A stretch of 64,000 nt of DNA from Aeromonas piscicola (GCF_000820005.1 NZ_CDBL01000073.1:287947-351946); one strand, 5' to 3'. Positions 34,641 through 43,704 are shown, counted from the first letter of the stretch. Notes: generated from the sequence alone by a model not told the origin. Numbers and translations are program-made.

Positions 34641-35581
34641 GGTATCGCGTCCAGCAGCCGGGCGATCAGGGTGTCGTTGTCCAGGTTGTCTGCCAGCGCC
34701 TGATAGCTGGGAATCAGGCGATGGCGCAGTATGGCTGGCGCCAGCTGTTGTATGTCCTCCGGCAGCACGAAGTCCCGTCCGGTGAGCCAGGCCTGGGCGC
34801 GGGCGGTGCGGGCCAGGCCTATGCTGGCCCTGGGGCTGGCACCCACGGCGATGAGGGGTTCAAGCTCGGGGCACAGGCCGCTGCCCGGGCGGGTGGCGCA
34901 CACCAGTTGCACCAGATAGTGCTCTAGCCGCCCCTGCATCTGGACTGCCTGTACCGCCGAGCGGGCCGCCAGCAGGTCGGCCTGGCTCAGGGTGACCGGC
35001 GGTGGCGTCAGCTGTTCGCCCCGGGCGTTGAGCTGCAAGATGGCGAGCTCCATGGCGGGGCTGGGGTAATCCACCAGCAGCTTGAGCAGGAAACGGTCGA
35101 GTTGGGCCTCCGGCAGCGGGTAGGTTCCTTCCTGCTCTATCGGATTTTGCGTCGCCGCCACCATGAACAGCGGTGGCAGGCGCCAGCTCTTCTTGCCCAC
35201 CGTGATCTGGTGCTCGGCCATGGCCTCCAGCAGCGCGGATTGCACCTTGGCAGGGGCCCGGTTGATCTCGTCCGCCAGTACCAGGTGGTTGAACAATGGG
35301 CCGGGCTGGAACACGAAGCTGGCATCTTGCGGGTGAAACACCTCGCTGCCGGTGAGATCGGCAGGCAGCAGGTCGGGGGTAAACTGGATGCGGGCGAAGC
35401 GCCCCTCCACGGCCCCGGCCAGCGCCTTGACGGCGCGGGTCTTGGCAAGACCGGGGGCCCCTTCGATTAACACATGTCCTTCACATAGCAGGGCGATCAG
35501 CAGCCCCTCTATCAGTGCTCCCTGTCCCAGAATTTGACTGCCAAGATAGTCCCCAAGCGCTCTGAACTCGGCCGCTGCCAT
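34631..35581 (-). CDS. MoxR family AAA+ ATPase
   Basis: 316 residues. Walker A GAPGLAKT is at 41-48, Walker B LVLADEIN at about 100-107, then AMAEHQITVGKKSWRLPPLFMVAATQNPIEQEGTYPLPEAQLDRFLLK (sensor 1 and Arg finger region) and the C-terminal lid. MoxR proteins act as chaperones that insert cofactors or assemble complexes with VWA proteins. It is the first gene of the operon; the ATG at 35581 has a weak ribosome site. It is divergent from fadI, and the 195-bp gap holds a FadR-like palindrome that could affect both directions. Confidence 0.92.
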   Translation of the reverse strand: MAAAEFRALGDYLGSQILGQGALIEGLLIALLCEGHVLIEGAPGLAKTRAVKALAGAVEGRFARIQFTPDLLPADLTGSEVFHPQDASFVFQPGPLFNHLVLADEINRAPAKVQSALLEAMAEHQITVGKKSWRLPPLFMVAATQNPIEQEGTYPLPEAQLDRFLLKLLVDYPSPAMELAILQLNARGEQLTPPPVTLSQADLLAARSAVQAVQMQGRLEHYLVQLVCATRPGSGLCPELEPLIAVGASPRASIGLARTARAQAWLTGRDFVLPEDIQQLAPAILRHRLIPSYQALADNLDNDTLIARLLDAIPCP

Positions 35582-35725
35582 GTGATGAACCCGTTGTTTT
35601 TATGGAGGTTGATCTTTTTATACTCCAGTTGGCCCCCAAGGGCGAGGGAGGGTGCAAAGATGGGGGCAATTTAGTTTCAATCAGCCGTATGAAATTTGTG
35701 AGTGGATTGTTAAGATGTGGCCCAA

Positions 35726-35742
35726 TGGAGGTCAGACCTCTT
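35726..35742. promoter_or_regulatory. FadR-like palindrome upstream of fadI
   Basis: TGGAGGTCAGACCTCTT is centred on the perfect palindrome GAGGTCAGACCTC and keeps the GGTCNGACC core of the FadR operator (10 of 16 fixed positions). It lies 35 bp before the fadI start and 145 bp before moxR. Confidence 0.55.
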
Positions 35743-35776
35743 CCTTTTAATCTTCTCGTTTAACCAAGGAGCCAGG

Positions 35777-37087
35777 ATGAAACAGCCATTGAAACTGACG
35801 ACTCGCCAGGGCGAACGGATTGCCGTCGTGGCGGGTCTGCGTACCCCCTTTGCCAAGCAGGCCACCGCCTTTCACGGCGTGCCCGCGGTGGATCTCGGCA
35901 AGCTGGTGGTGAGTGAACTGCTCGCCCGTACCGATCTCGATCCCAAACTCATCGACCAGCTGGTGTTCGGCCAGGTGGTACAGATGCCGGAAGCGCCCAA
36001 TATCGCCCGCGAAATCGTGCTCGGCACCGGCATGAGCGTGACCACGGATGCCTATAGCGTGTCGCGCGCCTGCGCCACCAGTTTCCAGGCGGTGGCCAAC
36101 GTCACCGAATCCATCATGGCCGGCACGGTCGACATCGCCATTGCCGGTGGGGCCGATTCTTCCTCCGTACTGCCCATCGGCGTCAGCAAGACGCTGGCGC
36201 GCGCTCTGGTGGATCTCAACAAGGCTCGCAACCTGCAGCAGCGCTTCAATATTCTGCGGGCATTGAGGATCAAGGATCTGATGCCGGTGCCGCCCGCTGT
36301 GGCCGAGTATTCCACCGGTCTCTCCATGGGGCAGACCGCCGAGCAGATGGCCAAGAGCCACCAGATCAGCCGCGAGGCGCAAGATGCGCTGGCCCACCGC
36401 TCCCACAGCCTGGCGGCGCAAGCTTGGGCCGATGGCAAGCTGAGCGGCGAGGTGTTCACCGCCCACGTGCCCCCCTACAAGTCGCCGCTGGAGCGGGACA
36501 ACAACATCCGCGAAGCGTCCGATCTGGCGAGCTACGCCAAGCTCAAACCCGTGTTTGACCGGGTGCATGGCACTGTCACCGCCGCCAACGCCACCCCGCT
36601 CACCGACGGTGCCGCCGCCGTGCTGCTGATGCGCGAAGGGCGGGCCAAAGAGCTGGGGCTAGAGCCGCTTGGCTATATCCGCAGCTTCGCCTTCTCTGCC
36701 ATCGATGTCTGGCAGGACATGCTGATGGGCCCCTCCTATGCCACGCCGCTGGCGCTGGACCGCGCCGGCATCACCCTCGCCGATCTCACCCTGATCGACA
36801 TGCATGAGGCCTTTGCCGCCCAGACCCTGGCCAACCTCAAGATGTTTTCAAGCCTGGAGTTTGCCCGGAGCAAATTGGGCCGCGATCAGGCCATCGGCGA
36901 GGTGGACATGGACAAGTTCAACGTGCTCGGTGGCTCCCTGGCCTATGGCCATCCTTTTGCCGCAACAGGTGCGCGCATGATCACCCAGACGCTGCACGAG
37001 CTGCGTCGTCGGGGTGGGGGATTGGGGCTTAATACCGCCTGTGCGGCGGGTGGGCTCGGTGTGGCCATGGTGTTGGAGGTAGAGTGA
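35777..37087 (+). CDS. fadI: 3-ketoacyl-CoA thiolase FadI
   Basis: 436 residues from the ATG at 35777 (AAGGAG 8 nt upstream), the usual FadI length. Cleaves 3-ketoacyl-CoA to acetyl-CoA and a shortened acyl-CoA in beta-oxidation. The acyl-accepting Cys is in [12 protein letters not shown] (about Cys 99), the catalytic His in [17 protein letters not shown], and the C-terminal Cys in [32 protein letters not shown] at the N-terminus distinguishes the FadI branch from FadA. It overlaps fadJ by one nucleotide, and a FadR-like site lies upstream. Confidence 0.96.
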   Translation: MKQPLKLTTRQGERIAVVAGLRTPFAKQATAFHGVPAVDLGKLVVSELLARTDLDPKLIDQLVFGQVVQMPEAPNIAREIVLGTGMSVTTDAYSVSRACATSFQAVANVTESIMAGTVDIAIAGGADSSSVLPIGVSKTLARALVDLNKARNLQQRFNILRALRIKDLMPVPPAVAEYSTGLSMGQTAEQMAKSHQISREAQDALAHRSHSLAAQAWADGKLSGEVFTAHVPPYKSPLERDNNIREASDLASYAKLKPVFDRVHGTVTAANATPLTDGAAAVLLMREGRAKELGLEPLGYIRSFAFSAIDVWQDMLMGPSYATPLALDRAGITLADLTLIDMHEAFAAQTLANLKMFSSLEFARSKLGRDQAIGEVDMDKFNVLGGSLAYGHPFAATGARMITQTLHELRRRGGGLGLNTACAAGGLGVAMVLEVE

Positions 37088-39210
37088 TGAGCGAGAAGAC
37101 TTTTTCCCTGGCGGTGCGCCAGGATGGCATCGGTATCCTCACCATGGATGTACCGGGCGAGAGCATGAATACCCTGAAGGCCGCTTTTGTGGACGAGATC
37201 CGCACCGTGCTGGCCGAGGTGAAGGCCAACAAGGAGCTGATCGGTCTGGTGGTGGCCTCCGGCAAGAAGGACTCCTTCATCGCAGGTGCCGACATCAGCA
37301 TGCTGGCGGCCTGCACCAGTGCCCAGGATGCCCAGACGCTGTCGCGGGAAGGGCAGGTGATTTTTGCCGAGATCGAGTCGCTGGCCATCCCGGTGATCGC
37401 CGCCATTCACGGTCCCTGCCTCGGCGGCGGGCTGGAGCTGGCGCTGGCCTGTCATGGCCGGGTGGTGACAGATCACGGCAAAACCGTGCTGGGGCTGCCG
37501 GAAGTACAACTGGGTTTGCTGCCGGGCTCCGGCGGGACCCAGCGGCTGCCGCGCCTCATCGGGGTGGCCAAGGCGCTGGACCTGATGCTGACCGGCAAGC
37601 AGGTGCGGGCCAAACAGGCCAAAAAACTGGGACTGGTGGACGATGTGGTGCCGCCTTCCATCCTGCTTGATGCTGCCATCAAGCTGGCCAAGAAGGGCAA
37701 ACCCCGTCACGAGCTGAAGCGGGATCTGCAGGGCAAGCTGCTGGAGACCAATGCGCTGGGTCGCAAGGTGCTGTTCGATCAGGCCCGCAAGGGGGTCAAG
37801 GCCAAGACCCGCGGCAACTACCCAGCGCCGGAGCGGATCCTCGAGGTGGTACGCATCGGGGTGGAAGAGGGGATGCAGGCAGGCCTTGCCGCCGAATCCC
37901 GCCACTTTGGCGAGCTGGTGATGACGGCGGAATCCGCTGCCCTGCGCTCCATTTTCTTCGCCACCACAGAGATGAAGAAGGAAGTCACCTATCAGGGAGC
38001 CGAACCGCGCAAGGTCACGCACGCCGCCGTGCTGGGTGGGGGCCTGATGGGGGGCGGTATCGCCTTCGTCACCGCCACCAAGGCGGGGGTACCGGTGCGG
38101 ATCAAGGACGTGGCGAGTGCCGGTATCGGCAATGCCATGCGCTACAGCTATGAGATCCTGGCCAAGAAACTCAAGCGTCGCCACATTCTGCGCAGCGAGC
38201 TGGAGAAACAGATGAGCCTGCTGTCAGGCACCCTCGACTACTCCGGTTTTCACCGGGTGGACATGGTGGTGGAGGCGGTGTTTGAAGATCTCGCCCTCAA
38301 GCATCAGATGGTGAAGGAGGTGGAGCGTGAGTGTGGTGAGCACACAGTGTTTGCCTCCAACACCTCCTCCCTGCCCATCCACCAGATAGCGGCCGAGGCG
38401 GCGCACCCGGAGCGGATCGTTGGGCTGCACTATTTCAGCCCGGTGGGCAAGATGCCGCTGGCTGAAATCATTCCCCACGCTGGCACCAGTGCCGAGACGG
38501 TGGCCACCACGCTGGCGTTTGCTCGTGCTCAGGGCAAGACCCCGATCGTGGTGAAAGACGAGGCCGGTTTCTACGTCAACCGCATCCTGGCCCCCTACAT
38601 GAACGAGGCGGCGCGGCTGGTGCTGGAAGGGGAGCCGGTGGAGGTGCTGGACGGCGCTCTGCTCGATTTCGGCTTCCCGGTCGGTCCCATTACCCTGCTC
38701 GACGAGGTGGGGATAGACGTGGGTGCCAAGATCTCGCCCATCCTGGAGAAAGAGCTGGGTGGCGAGCGCTTCCAGGCCCCGGCGGCGTTTGACAAGCTGC
38801 TGCAAAACGATCGCAAGGGGCGCAAGAACGGCAAGGGCTTCTACCTCTATGGCAAGGCGGCCAAAGGCAAGAAGAAGGTGGACGAGAGTGTCTACGCCGT
38901 ACTGGGAGTCAAGCCTGTGCCCAAGCAATCCCGGATGGAGATTGCCGAGCGCTGCGTGCTGATGATGCTCAACGAAGCGGCCATGGCGCTGGACAGCGGT
39001 GTGGTGGCTTCGGCCCGTGACGGCGACATTGGCGCCATCTTTGGCATCGGCTTCCCGCCCTTCCTCGGTGGCCCCTTCCGTTACATGGACAGCCTCGGCA
39101 TAGAGCACTTGGTGGGGCGCCTCGAGCACTACCAGAAACGCTATGGCGACCGCTTTGCACCCTGTGAGCGCCTCAAGGCGATGGCGGCGGAGCAGCTGAG
39201 CTTCTACTAA
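37087..39210 (+). CDS. fadJ: Multifunctional fatty-acid oxidation complex, alpha subunit FadJ
   Basis: 707 residues, the usual length. The N-terminal enoyl-CoA hydratase (1-190) has [22 protein letters not shown] and [22 protein letters not shown] with the two catalytic Glu. The 3-hydroxyacyl-CoA dehydrogenase (about 310-700) has the NAD loop [14 protein letters not shown] and [17 protein letters not shown]. It forms a complex with FadI. The start ATG overlaps the fadI stop (TGATG), with GGAGG 7 nt upstream. A GTG one codon earlier is possible. It ends at a strong terminator. Confidence 0.97.
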   Translation: MSEKTFSLAVRQDGIGILTMDVPGESMNTLKAAFVDEIRTVLAEVKANKELIGLVVASGKKDSFIAGADISMLAACTSAQDAQTLSREGQVIFAEIESLAIPVIAAIHGPCLGGGLELALACHGRVVTDHGKTVLGLPEVQLGLLPGSGGTQRLPRLIGVAKALDLMLTGKQVRAKQAKKLGLVDDVVPPSILLDAAIKLAKKGKPRHELKRDLQGKLLETNALGRKVLFDQARKGVKAKTRGNYPAPERILEVVRIGVEEGMQAGLAAESRHFGELVMTAESAALRSIFFATTEMKKEVTYQGAEPRKVTHAAVLGGGLMGGGIAFVTATKAGVPVRIKDVASAGIGNAMRYSYEILAKKLKRRHILRSELEKQMSLLSGTLDYSGFHRVDMVVEAVFEDLALKHQMVKEVERECGEHTVFASNTSSLPIHQIAAEAAHPERIVGLHYFSPVGKMPLAEIIPHAGTSAETVATTLAFARAQGKTPIVVKDEAGFYVNRILAPYMNEAARLVLEGEPVEVLDGALLDFGFPVGPITLLDEVGIDVGAKISPILEKELGGERFQAPAAFDKLLQNDRKGRKNGKGFYLYGKAAKGKKKVDESVYAVLGVKPVPKQSRMEIAERCVLMMLNEAAMALDSGVVASARDGDIGAIFGIGFPPFLGGPFRYMDSLGIEHLVGRLEHYQKRYGDRFAPCERLKAMAAEQLSFY

Positions 39211-39511
39211 GCATCGCACCTTGCCGGTGACGGCAGGGCTGATGTCAAGGAGGCGACCCCGGGGTCGCCTCCTTCGTTTTGCGCGATCCATGCCGTGGGC
39301 GGCAGGCACAGTCGGCTGACAACTGGCTGAGTTGTGTCCATATTTGTCCTGACCAAGGGCTAAATTGTTGATCCAGCGCAAAGTCGCCCCCTATTTATTA
39401 CTTTGGTGGCATAGGACTCAGGCGCTGGTTGGGGTCAAATAGCATCATCAGGAACGGGGAGATAACTCCGTCACGAAAGGGACACCCATTTCACTGGATG
39501 AAGGACACATA
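39211..39511. other. Gap between fadJ and the small membrane protein
   Basis: 301 bp without a gene. It holds the fadJ terminator (39249-39280). The part around 39330-39410 is less GC-rich and probably contains the promoter of the gene at 39512. I see no other element. Confidence 0.5.
39249..39280 (+). terminator. Intrinsic terminator of fadIJ
   Basis: GGAGGCGACCCC and GGGGTCGCCTCC are perfectly complementary (12 bp; a few central bases form the loop), followed by TTCGTTTT. Confidence 0.88.
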
Positions 39512-39652
39512 ATGAGTCTGCTTGAACAAACCATCTGGACTGTATTGGGATACGGGGCCATGCCCTTTATCTTCCTGAGCGGGTTTGTGGCGGTGGCAGT
39601 GACCTGCTGCTTGCTGCTCAATGCCTTCGGGGTCAAGTCCGCCGAGAAGTGA
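39512..39652 (+). CDS. 46-residue membrane protein (TIGR02808-like)
   Basis: MSLLEQTIWTVLGYGAMPF begins a 46-residue protein with one long hydrophobic stretch (about 8-37) and a short charged C-terminus VKSAEK. AAGGA lies 8 nt before the ATG. It resembles a short conserved family I remember as TIGR02808 from Vibrio and Shewanella. A dedicated terminator with a TTCG loop follows, supporting a real monocistronic gene. The function is unknown; it could be a small regulator of a membrane complex. Confidence 0.75.
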   Translation: MSLLEQTIWTVLGYGAMPFIFLSGFVAVAVTCCLLLNAFGVKSAEK

Positions 39653-39676
39653 TCCGCTTCTTTCGTTCATACCGCC

Positions 39677-39710
39677 AAATGCCAGTCTTCGGACTGGCAT
39701 TTGTTTTTTG
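39677..39710 (+). terminator. Intrinsic terminator with TTCG tetraloop
   Basis: AAATGCCAGTC and GACTGGCATTT (11 bp) closed by TTCG, then GTTTTTT. It ends the small membrane protein transcript. Confidence 0.95.
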
Positions 39711-39845
39711 AGCCTTTTTCGGCACTTATCCGCGCCGCTCAGGGCAAATCTTTGGCCAAGGTGGTCGAACCGATCGCCGATTTTGATTACACTGGCGCGC
39801 AGTTTTTCCACCCCGGATTGACCACTCAAGGTATTCAAGGTTTCT

Positions 39846-40403
39846 ATGGCTCTCAAGGCAACCGTATTCAAGGCTCAACTCAGCCTGTCCGACATGGACC
39901 GCCACCAATATCAGGACGTCTCACTGACCCTGGCTCGTCACCCTTCCGAGACCGATGAGCGCATGATGATCCGGCTGGCGGCCTTCGCCTGGCACGCCGC
40001 CGAGCGGCTGGAGTTCACCAAGGGGCTCTCCGCTGACGACGAGCCCGAGCTGTGGCGCAAGAACTATTCCGATGAAATCGAGCTCTGGATCGAGATGGGC
40101 CAGCCCGACGAGCGTCGTCTGAAGAAGGCGTGCAACCGCTCCCGTCATGTGGTGCTCTACCTCTACGGTGGCCGTGGCACCAACGTCTGGTGGAAGCAGA
40201 ATCAGGGCAAGCTCAGCCAGCACGACAACCTCACTGTGATCGAACTCTCCGACAGCCAGACCCTGCCGCTGACCGCCATGGTGGCGCGCACCATGCACCT
40301 CACCTGCACCATCTCCGACGGTCAGCTCTGGGTCAGCAACGGCACGCTGGAAGTGACGCTGGATCCCGTCTTGCTGATGGGGCCACCCGCCCGCGAACTG
40401 TAA
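39846..40403 (+). CDS. yaeQ: YaeQ family protein
   Basis: 185 residues. MALKATVFKAQLSLSDMDRHQYQDVSLTLARHPSETDERMMIRLAAFA and LSADDEPELWRKNYSDEIELWIEMGQPDERRLKKAC match the YaeQ family. Its structure has a PD-(D/E)XK nuclease-like fold with no proven activity; E. coli YaeQ was linked to RfaH-like suppression, which is disputed. Soluble, no signal peptide. It is followed 12 bp later by the AEC transporter, so the two may be co-transcribed. Confidence 0.92.
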   Translation: MALKATVFKAQLSLSDMDRHQYQDVSLTLARHPSETDERMMIRLAAFAWHAAERLEFTKGLSADDEPELWRKNYSDEIELWIEMGQPDERRLKKACNRSRHVVLYLYGGRGTNVWWKQNQGKLSQHDNLTVIELSDSQTLPLTAMVARTMHLTCTISDGQLWVSNGTLEVTLDPVLLMGPPAREL

Positions 40404-40415
40404 AGAGACTCGCCC

Positions 40416-41300
40416 ATGTTCAGCGCTCTGCTCAATATCGTCATCCCCGTGTTTGCCGTGGTGGGCCTGGGTGCCCTCTATGGCCGGCTGCGGCCGGGCG
40501 GGGCGCTGGGCTATGTCAACCGGGCCAATATCGAGCTGTTTACCCCGGCGCTGGTGTTCTCGGCACTGGTCAAATACCCGCTGGCACTGATGGCCCATTT
40601 GCCGCTCATCGCGGCGGGGGCCCTGGTGATCCTGTTGCCGGGTCTGCTGCTCTCCCTGCTCAGGCTCAAGAGCATCAGCAGACCGGCGCTGATCCTGCCC
40701 GCCATGTTTCGCAACACGGGCAACCTCGGCATTCCGCTGATGGTGCTGGCCTTTGGCGAGCAGCAGCTCGGCGCCATCGTCATACTGTTCGTGCTCTCCA
40801 ACCTGCTCCACTTCTCGGTGGGCATGTTCATCCTCTCGGCCAATACCTCCCGCTGGCTCTGGCTGCGCAGCCCTGTGCTGTGGGCCGCCTTCGCCGGCTT
40901 GCTGGTGGCCAACCTGCACATTGCGCTGCCGGAATACCTGGTGACCAGCGCCTCACTGCTCGGACAGATCTCGGTGCCCTTGATGCTGTTTGCCCTCGGT
41001 ATCCGGCTGATGGAAGGGGAGCTGGATCACCTGGGGCTCGCCCTCAAGTGCAACCTGCTCTACCTGCTGGCGGGCGGCGCCTCCCTGGGCTTGGCGGTCT
41101 GGCTGCTGCCGTTGCAGGCGGAGTGGATCCCGCTGTTGATGTTGTCGGTGGCACTGCCCCCTGCCGTGCTCAACTACATGCTGTGCGAGCAGTACCAGTG
41201 TCAGCCCGAGAAGGTGGCCAGTATCGTGCTCGGCGGCAATGCGCTCTCGGTCGTGGTGATCCCGCTGGCGGTCTGGCTGGCCCTGCACATCAACGGCTGA
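40416..41300 (+). CDS. AEC family transporter
   Basis: 294 residues with about ten membrane segments (auxin efflux carrier family). MFRNTGNLGIPLMVLAFG (about 108-125) carries the conserved N/P crossover motif of TM4, and a second such motif lies near ALPPAVLNYMLCEQY (about 246-260). Family members export or import organic acids, and nothing identifies the substrate. It starts 12 bp after yaeQ. A GGACGCC/GGCGTCC hairpin at about 41323-41341 follows without a T tract. It lies just upstream of ygeV, but the E. coli island has no such gene, so membership is doubtful. Confidence 0.88.
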   Translation: MFSALLNIVIPVFAVVGLGALYGRLRPGGALGYVNRANIELFTPALVFSALVKYPLALMAHLPLIAAGALVILLPGLLLSLLRLKSISRPALILPAMFRNTGNLGIPLMVLAFGEQQLGAIVILFVLSNLLHFSVGMFILSANTSRWLWLRSPVLWAAFAGLLVANLHIALPEYLVTSASLLGQISVPLMLFALGIRLMEGELDHLGLALKCNLLYLLAGGASLGLAVWLLPLQAEWIPLLMLSVALPPAVLNYMLCEQYQCQPEKVASIVLGGNALSVVVIPLAVWLALHING

Positions 41301-41481
41301 GCCGGTTTTTTCCGCATTTTTCGTGGACGCCTGCTGGCGTCCGCGGCTTGCTCCTTCGCTCTCTTCTTCTCCAGTCTGCGCTAGCGCCCACTCCCGGCAG
41401 CGGGGTGGATGCAAGTTCCCTTTTCGTGATCCTCGGCGAAGTCGCTGCCGTCGAATTGGCATAGTATCTGGCCAGCATGAA

Positions 41482-41498
41482 TCCCACCCAGGGTGGGA
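41482..41498. promoter_or_regulatory. 17-bp palindrome in the ygeV leader
   Basis: TCCCACCCAGGGTGGGA is a perfect inverted repeat (8 bp each side of one base) located 18 bp before the chosen ygeV start. It may be an operator or an RNA hairpin beside the ribosome site. Confidence 0.45.
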
Positions 41499-41515
41499 GC
41501 CAAGGGATTAACAAC

Positions 41516-43396
41516 ATGATGTCCGTCAGTAACCAATGTTTGTTGATGCAGATCCAGCCCACCATCTTGCGCTTTGCCAAGATGCTGGCCAGCGTGCTGC
41601 AACTGGAAGTGGAAATTGTCGACGCCAACATGGTGCGGGTGGCGGGAACCGGCCCTTACGGCACGTTTTTCGGCCGCCAGCTGGAGGGAGACTCCCGCCT
41701 GTTGCGCTACGTGATCGAACACCAGAGTGAGAAGATAGTCACCCACACCAGCGAGGATCCTGTCTGTGAGGGGTGCAGCTGCAAGGATAGCTGCCGGGAA
41801 CGCGCCTTCCTCGGGGTGCCCATCATGGTGGAGGAGACCTGTATCGGGGTCATCAGCCTGGTGGCCTTCAACGCCGAGCAGCAGGCCCGCCTCAATAACA
41901 ATCTGCAGGAGGTGTGCGACTATGTGCAACACATCTCCAGCATCTTCGTGGCCAAGCTGCTCGATTCCCGCGGCTTGTCAGACGGGGTCAACAAGGTGTT
42001 CCTCAACCTGATGAGCCACATGGATCAGGGCTGCCTGCTGCTCGACGAGAAGAGCCAGCTGCGCTATGCCAACGAGGTGGCGCTCAAGCAGCTCAACTGC
42101 CAGCAGGAGCAGTTGCTGGGGCGCGAGATTGGCGTACGTCCGCTCACCTTCGCCCAGCAGGGGCTGACCGGGCACATGCAGCACATCATCACACTGGCGG
42201 ATCGCCAGGAGCTCATCATAGGCCAGCTGCACCATGTGCAGGGCCAGCAGCTGTTTCTGATGGCATTTCACCAGTCCCACTCTGCCCTGAGCCAGCCGCT
42301 GGAGCCGGACGAGGGCATGGCGCTGCTGATCGGTGAAAGCAAGCCGATGCGGGCGCTGAAAAAACTGCTCCATCGCATCGCCCTGAGCCCCTCCAGCGTG
42401 CTGGTCTGCGGCGAGAGCGGCACCGGCAAGGAGGTGGTGGCCTGCGCCATTCACCGGCTCAGCCCGCGTCATGACAAGCCCTTCATCGCCATCAACTGCG
42501 CCGCCATTCCGGAGCAGTTGCTGGAGAGCGAGCTGTTTGGCTACGTGAAGGGGGCCTTCACCGGCGCCTCCAGCGGCGGCAAGCAGGGGCTGATCCAGGC
42601 CGCCCACCAGGGCACCCTGTTTCTCGACGAGATAGGGGACATGCCGCTCACCATGCAGGCCAAGCTGCTGCGGGTGCTGGAGCTGCGGGAGGTGACGCCG
42701 ATAGGTGCCAGCCGCCCCGTGCCGGTGGACATTCGCATCATAGCCGCGACCCACCAGCATCTGGAGCAGTACATTGCCGAGGGCAAGTTTCGCGAGGATC
42801 TCTTCTATCGCCTCAACGTCATCCCCATCCACCTGCCGCCGCTGCGCGAGCGGGCAGGGGACGTGGCGCTGCTGACCCACTACTTCCTCAACCTGCACAC
42901 CAGCCGCATCGGCCTCATCTATCCGGGGCTGAGCCCGGAGGTGATGGGCCTGCTCGAGGGGTATCGCTGGCCTGGCAACGTGCGCGAGCTCAGCAACCTC
43001 ATCGAATACCTGGTCAACGTGGTGCAGGCGGGGGAGGTGATCGAGAGCATACTCCTGCCCCCCAACATATTGCGCAACCAGCGCTGTGACGCTGAGGTGG
43101 CGCCTGAAGATATGCATCTGCTGCGCAACCAATGGCGCAGCGCCGGGGAAAACCCGGTGGTCGCGGGTCGTCCCGCGCCGGGCATTGCCTCTCCCGCCAT
43201 GACTGAAACCGGCCCATCCGAGCGAGGTCTGGAGCTGCCCCTCGGGGAAAACGGGCTGGAGAGCATGGAAAAGCAGGTGATAGAGGAGACCTTGCAGCGC
43301 CTTGGCAACAAGAAGCTGGCCGCCCAGGCGTTGGGGATTGGGATTGCGACCCTCTATCGCAAGATAAAGAAGTATGAGATCGCCGTGCAGGCCTGA
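41516..43396 (+). CDS. ygeV: Sigma-54-dependent transcriptional activator YgeV
   Basis: 626 residues from MMSVSNQCLLMQIQPTILRFA. AAGGGA lies 8 nt before 41516; an earlier ATG at 41477 lacks a ribosome site. Order: a sensor domain (about 10-150, GAF-like) with four cysteines C84, C87, C89 and C93 (CEGCSCKDSC); a PAS-like region (about 160-280); the AAA+ sigma-54 interaction domain (about 285-520) with GESGTGKE and ELFGYVKGAFTGA; and a Fis-type HTH (about 585-625, KKLAAQALGIGIATLYRKIKKY). Close to E. coli YgeV along its length. It probably activates ygeW and ygfK at the sigma-54-type promoters described here. Unlike E. coli, where I recall it divergent, it lies in the same direction as ygeW. 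Confidence 0.92.
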   Translation: MMSVSNQCLLMQIQPTILRFAKMLASVLQLEVEIVDANMVRVAGTGPYGTFFGRQLEGDSRLLRYVIEHQSEKIVTHTSEDPVCEGCSCKDSCRERAFLGVPIMVEETCIGVISLVAFNAEQQARLNNNLQEVCDYVQHISSIFVAKLLDSRGLSDGVNKVFLNLMSHMDQGCLLLDEKSQLRYANEVALKQLNCQQEQLLGREIGVRPLTFAQQGLTGHMQHIITLADRQELIIGQLHHVQGQQLFLMAFHQSHSALSQPLEPDEGMALLIGESKPMRALKKLLHRIALSPSSVLVCGESGTGKEVVACAIHRLSPRHDKPFIAINCAAIPEQLLESELFGYVKGAFTGASSGGKQGLIQAAHQGTLFLDEIGDMPLTMQAKLLRVLELREVTPIGASRPVPVDIRIIAATHQHLEQYIAEGKFREDLFYRLNVIPIHLPPLRERAGDVALLTHYFLNLHTSRIGLIYPGLSPEVMGLLEGYRWPGNVRELSNLIEYLVNVVQAGEVIESILLPPNILRNQRCDAEVAPEDMHLLRNQWRSAGENPVVAGRPAPGIASPAMTETGPSERGLELPLGENGLESMEKQVIEETLQRLGNKKLAAQALGIGIATLYRKIKKYEIAVQA

Positions 43397-43404
43397 TCCT
43401 CACA

Positions 43405-43427
43405 CCGCCGCTGGCCACAAGCGGCGG
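43405..43427 (+). terminator. Hairpin after ygeV
   Basis: CCGCCGCT and AGCGGCGG form an 8-bp stem with a 7-nt loop, 8 nt past the stop, followed by TCTGCTCG. Without a T run it may only slow or partly stop transcription. Confidence 0.45.
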
Positions 43428-43437
43428 TCTGCTCGCA

Positions 43438-43540
43438 GATAATGGCTGCGCCTTGAGCAAGGCCATTATCATTATGATAATTCCCCCGCATCGCCTATCA
43501 ATTAACTGGCCGTATCTGATAGCCAGGGTGATAATTATCA
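43438..43540. promoter_or_regulatory. Putative YgeV enhancer region upstream of ygeW
   Basis: ATTATCATTATGATAAT (43465-43481) is a perfect inverted repeat ATTATCA-N3-TGATAAT. A second palindrome, TGATAATTATCA, is at 43529-43540. GATAATGGC (43438-43446) also pairs with GCCATTATC (43462-43470). The remaining 416-bp gap (43397-43812) is AT-rich and holds the ygeW promoter. The same repeat design occurs upstream of ygfK. Assignment to YgeV is inference. Confidence 0.55.
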
Positions 43541-43687
43541 GCGCGCATACTGTCACTATTTTAAATACGGCTTTGGCGTGTCGGCATTTATCGTAAAAGT
43601 GCCACCTTGTATCTCTAAATAGCGTTGTCATGTGCGCTGGCTCACATCTATTTTCCTGTTTCTCGTTATTCCCCCTTAAATACCGCA

Positions 43688-43704
43688 TTGGCATGCTTAT
43701 TGAT
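43688..43704 (+). promoter_or_regulatory. Weak sigma-54 promoter candidate of ygeW
   Basis: TTGGCATGCTTATTGAT fits TTGGCAYG-N4-TTGCW except for A in place of C at -12 (GG-N10-GA). An ATTGCT lies 4 nt further on with poor -24 spacing. It is 109 bp before the ygeW ATG and 150-220 bp after the ATTATCA palindromes. Confidence 0.35.

Noticed and set aside
41301-41515. CRISPR-like or repeat-rich region before ygeV
   Set aside because: Short CTC/CTT-rich stretches and one GGACGCC hairpin are present, but there are no regularly spaced repeats.
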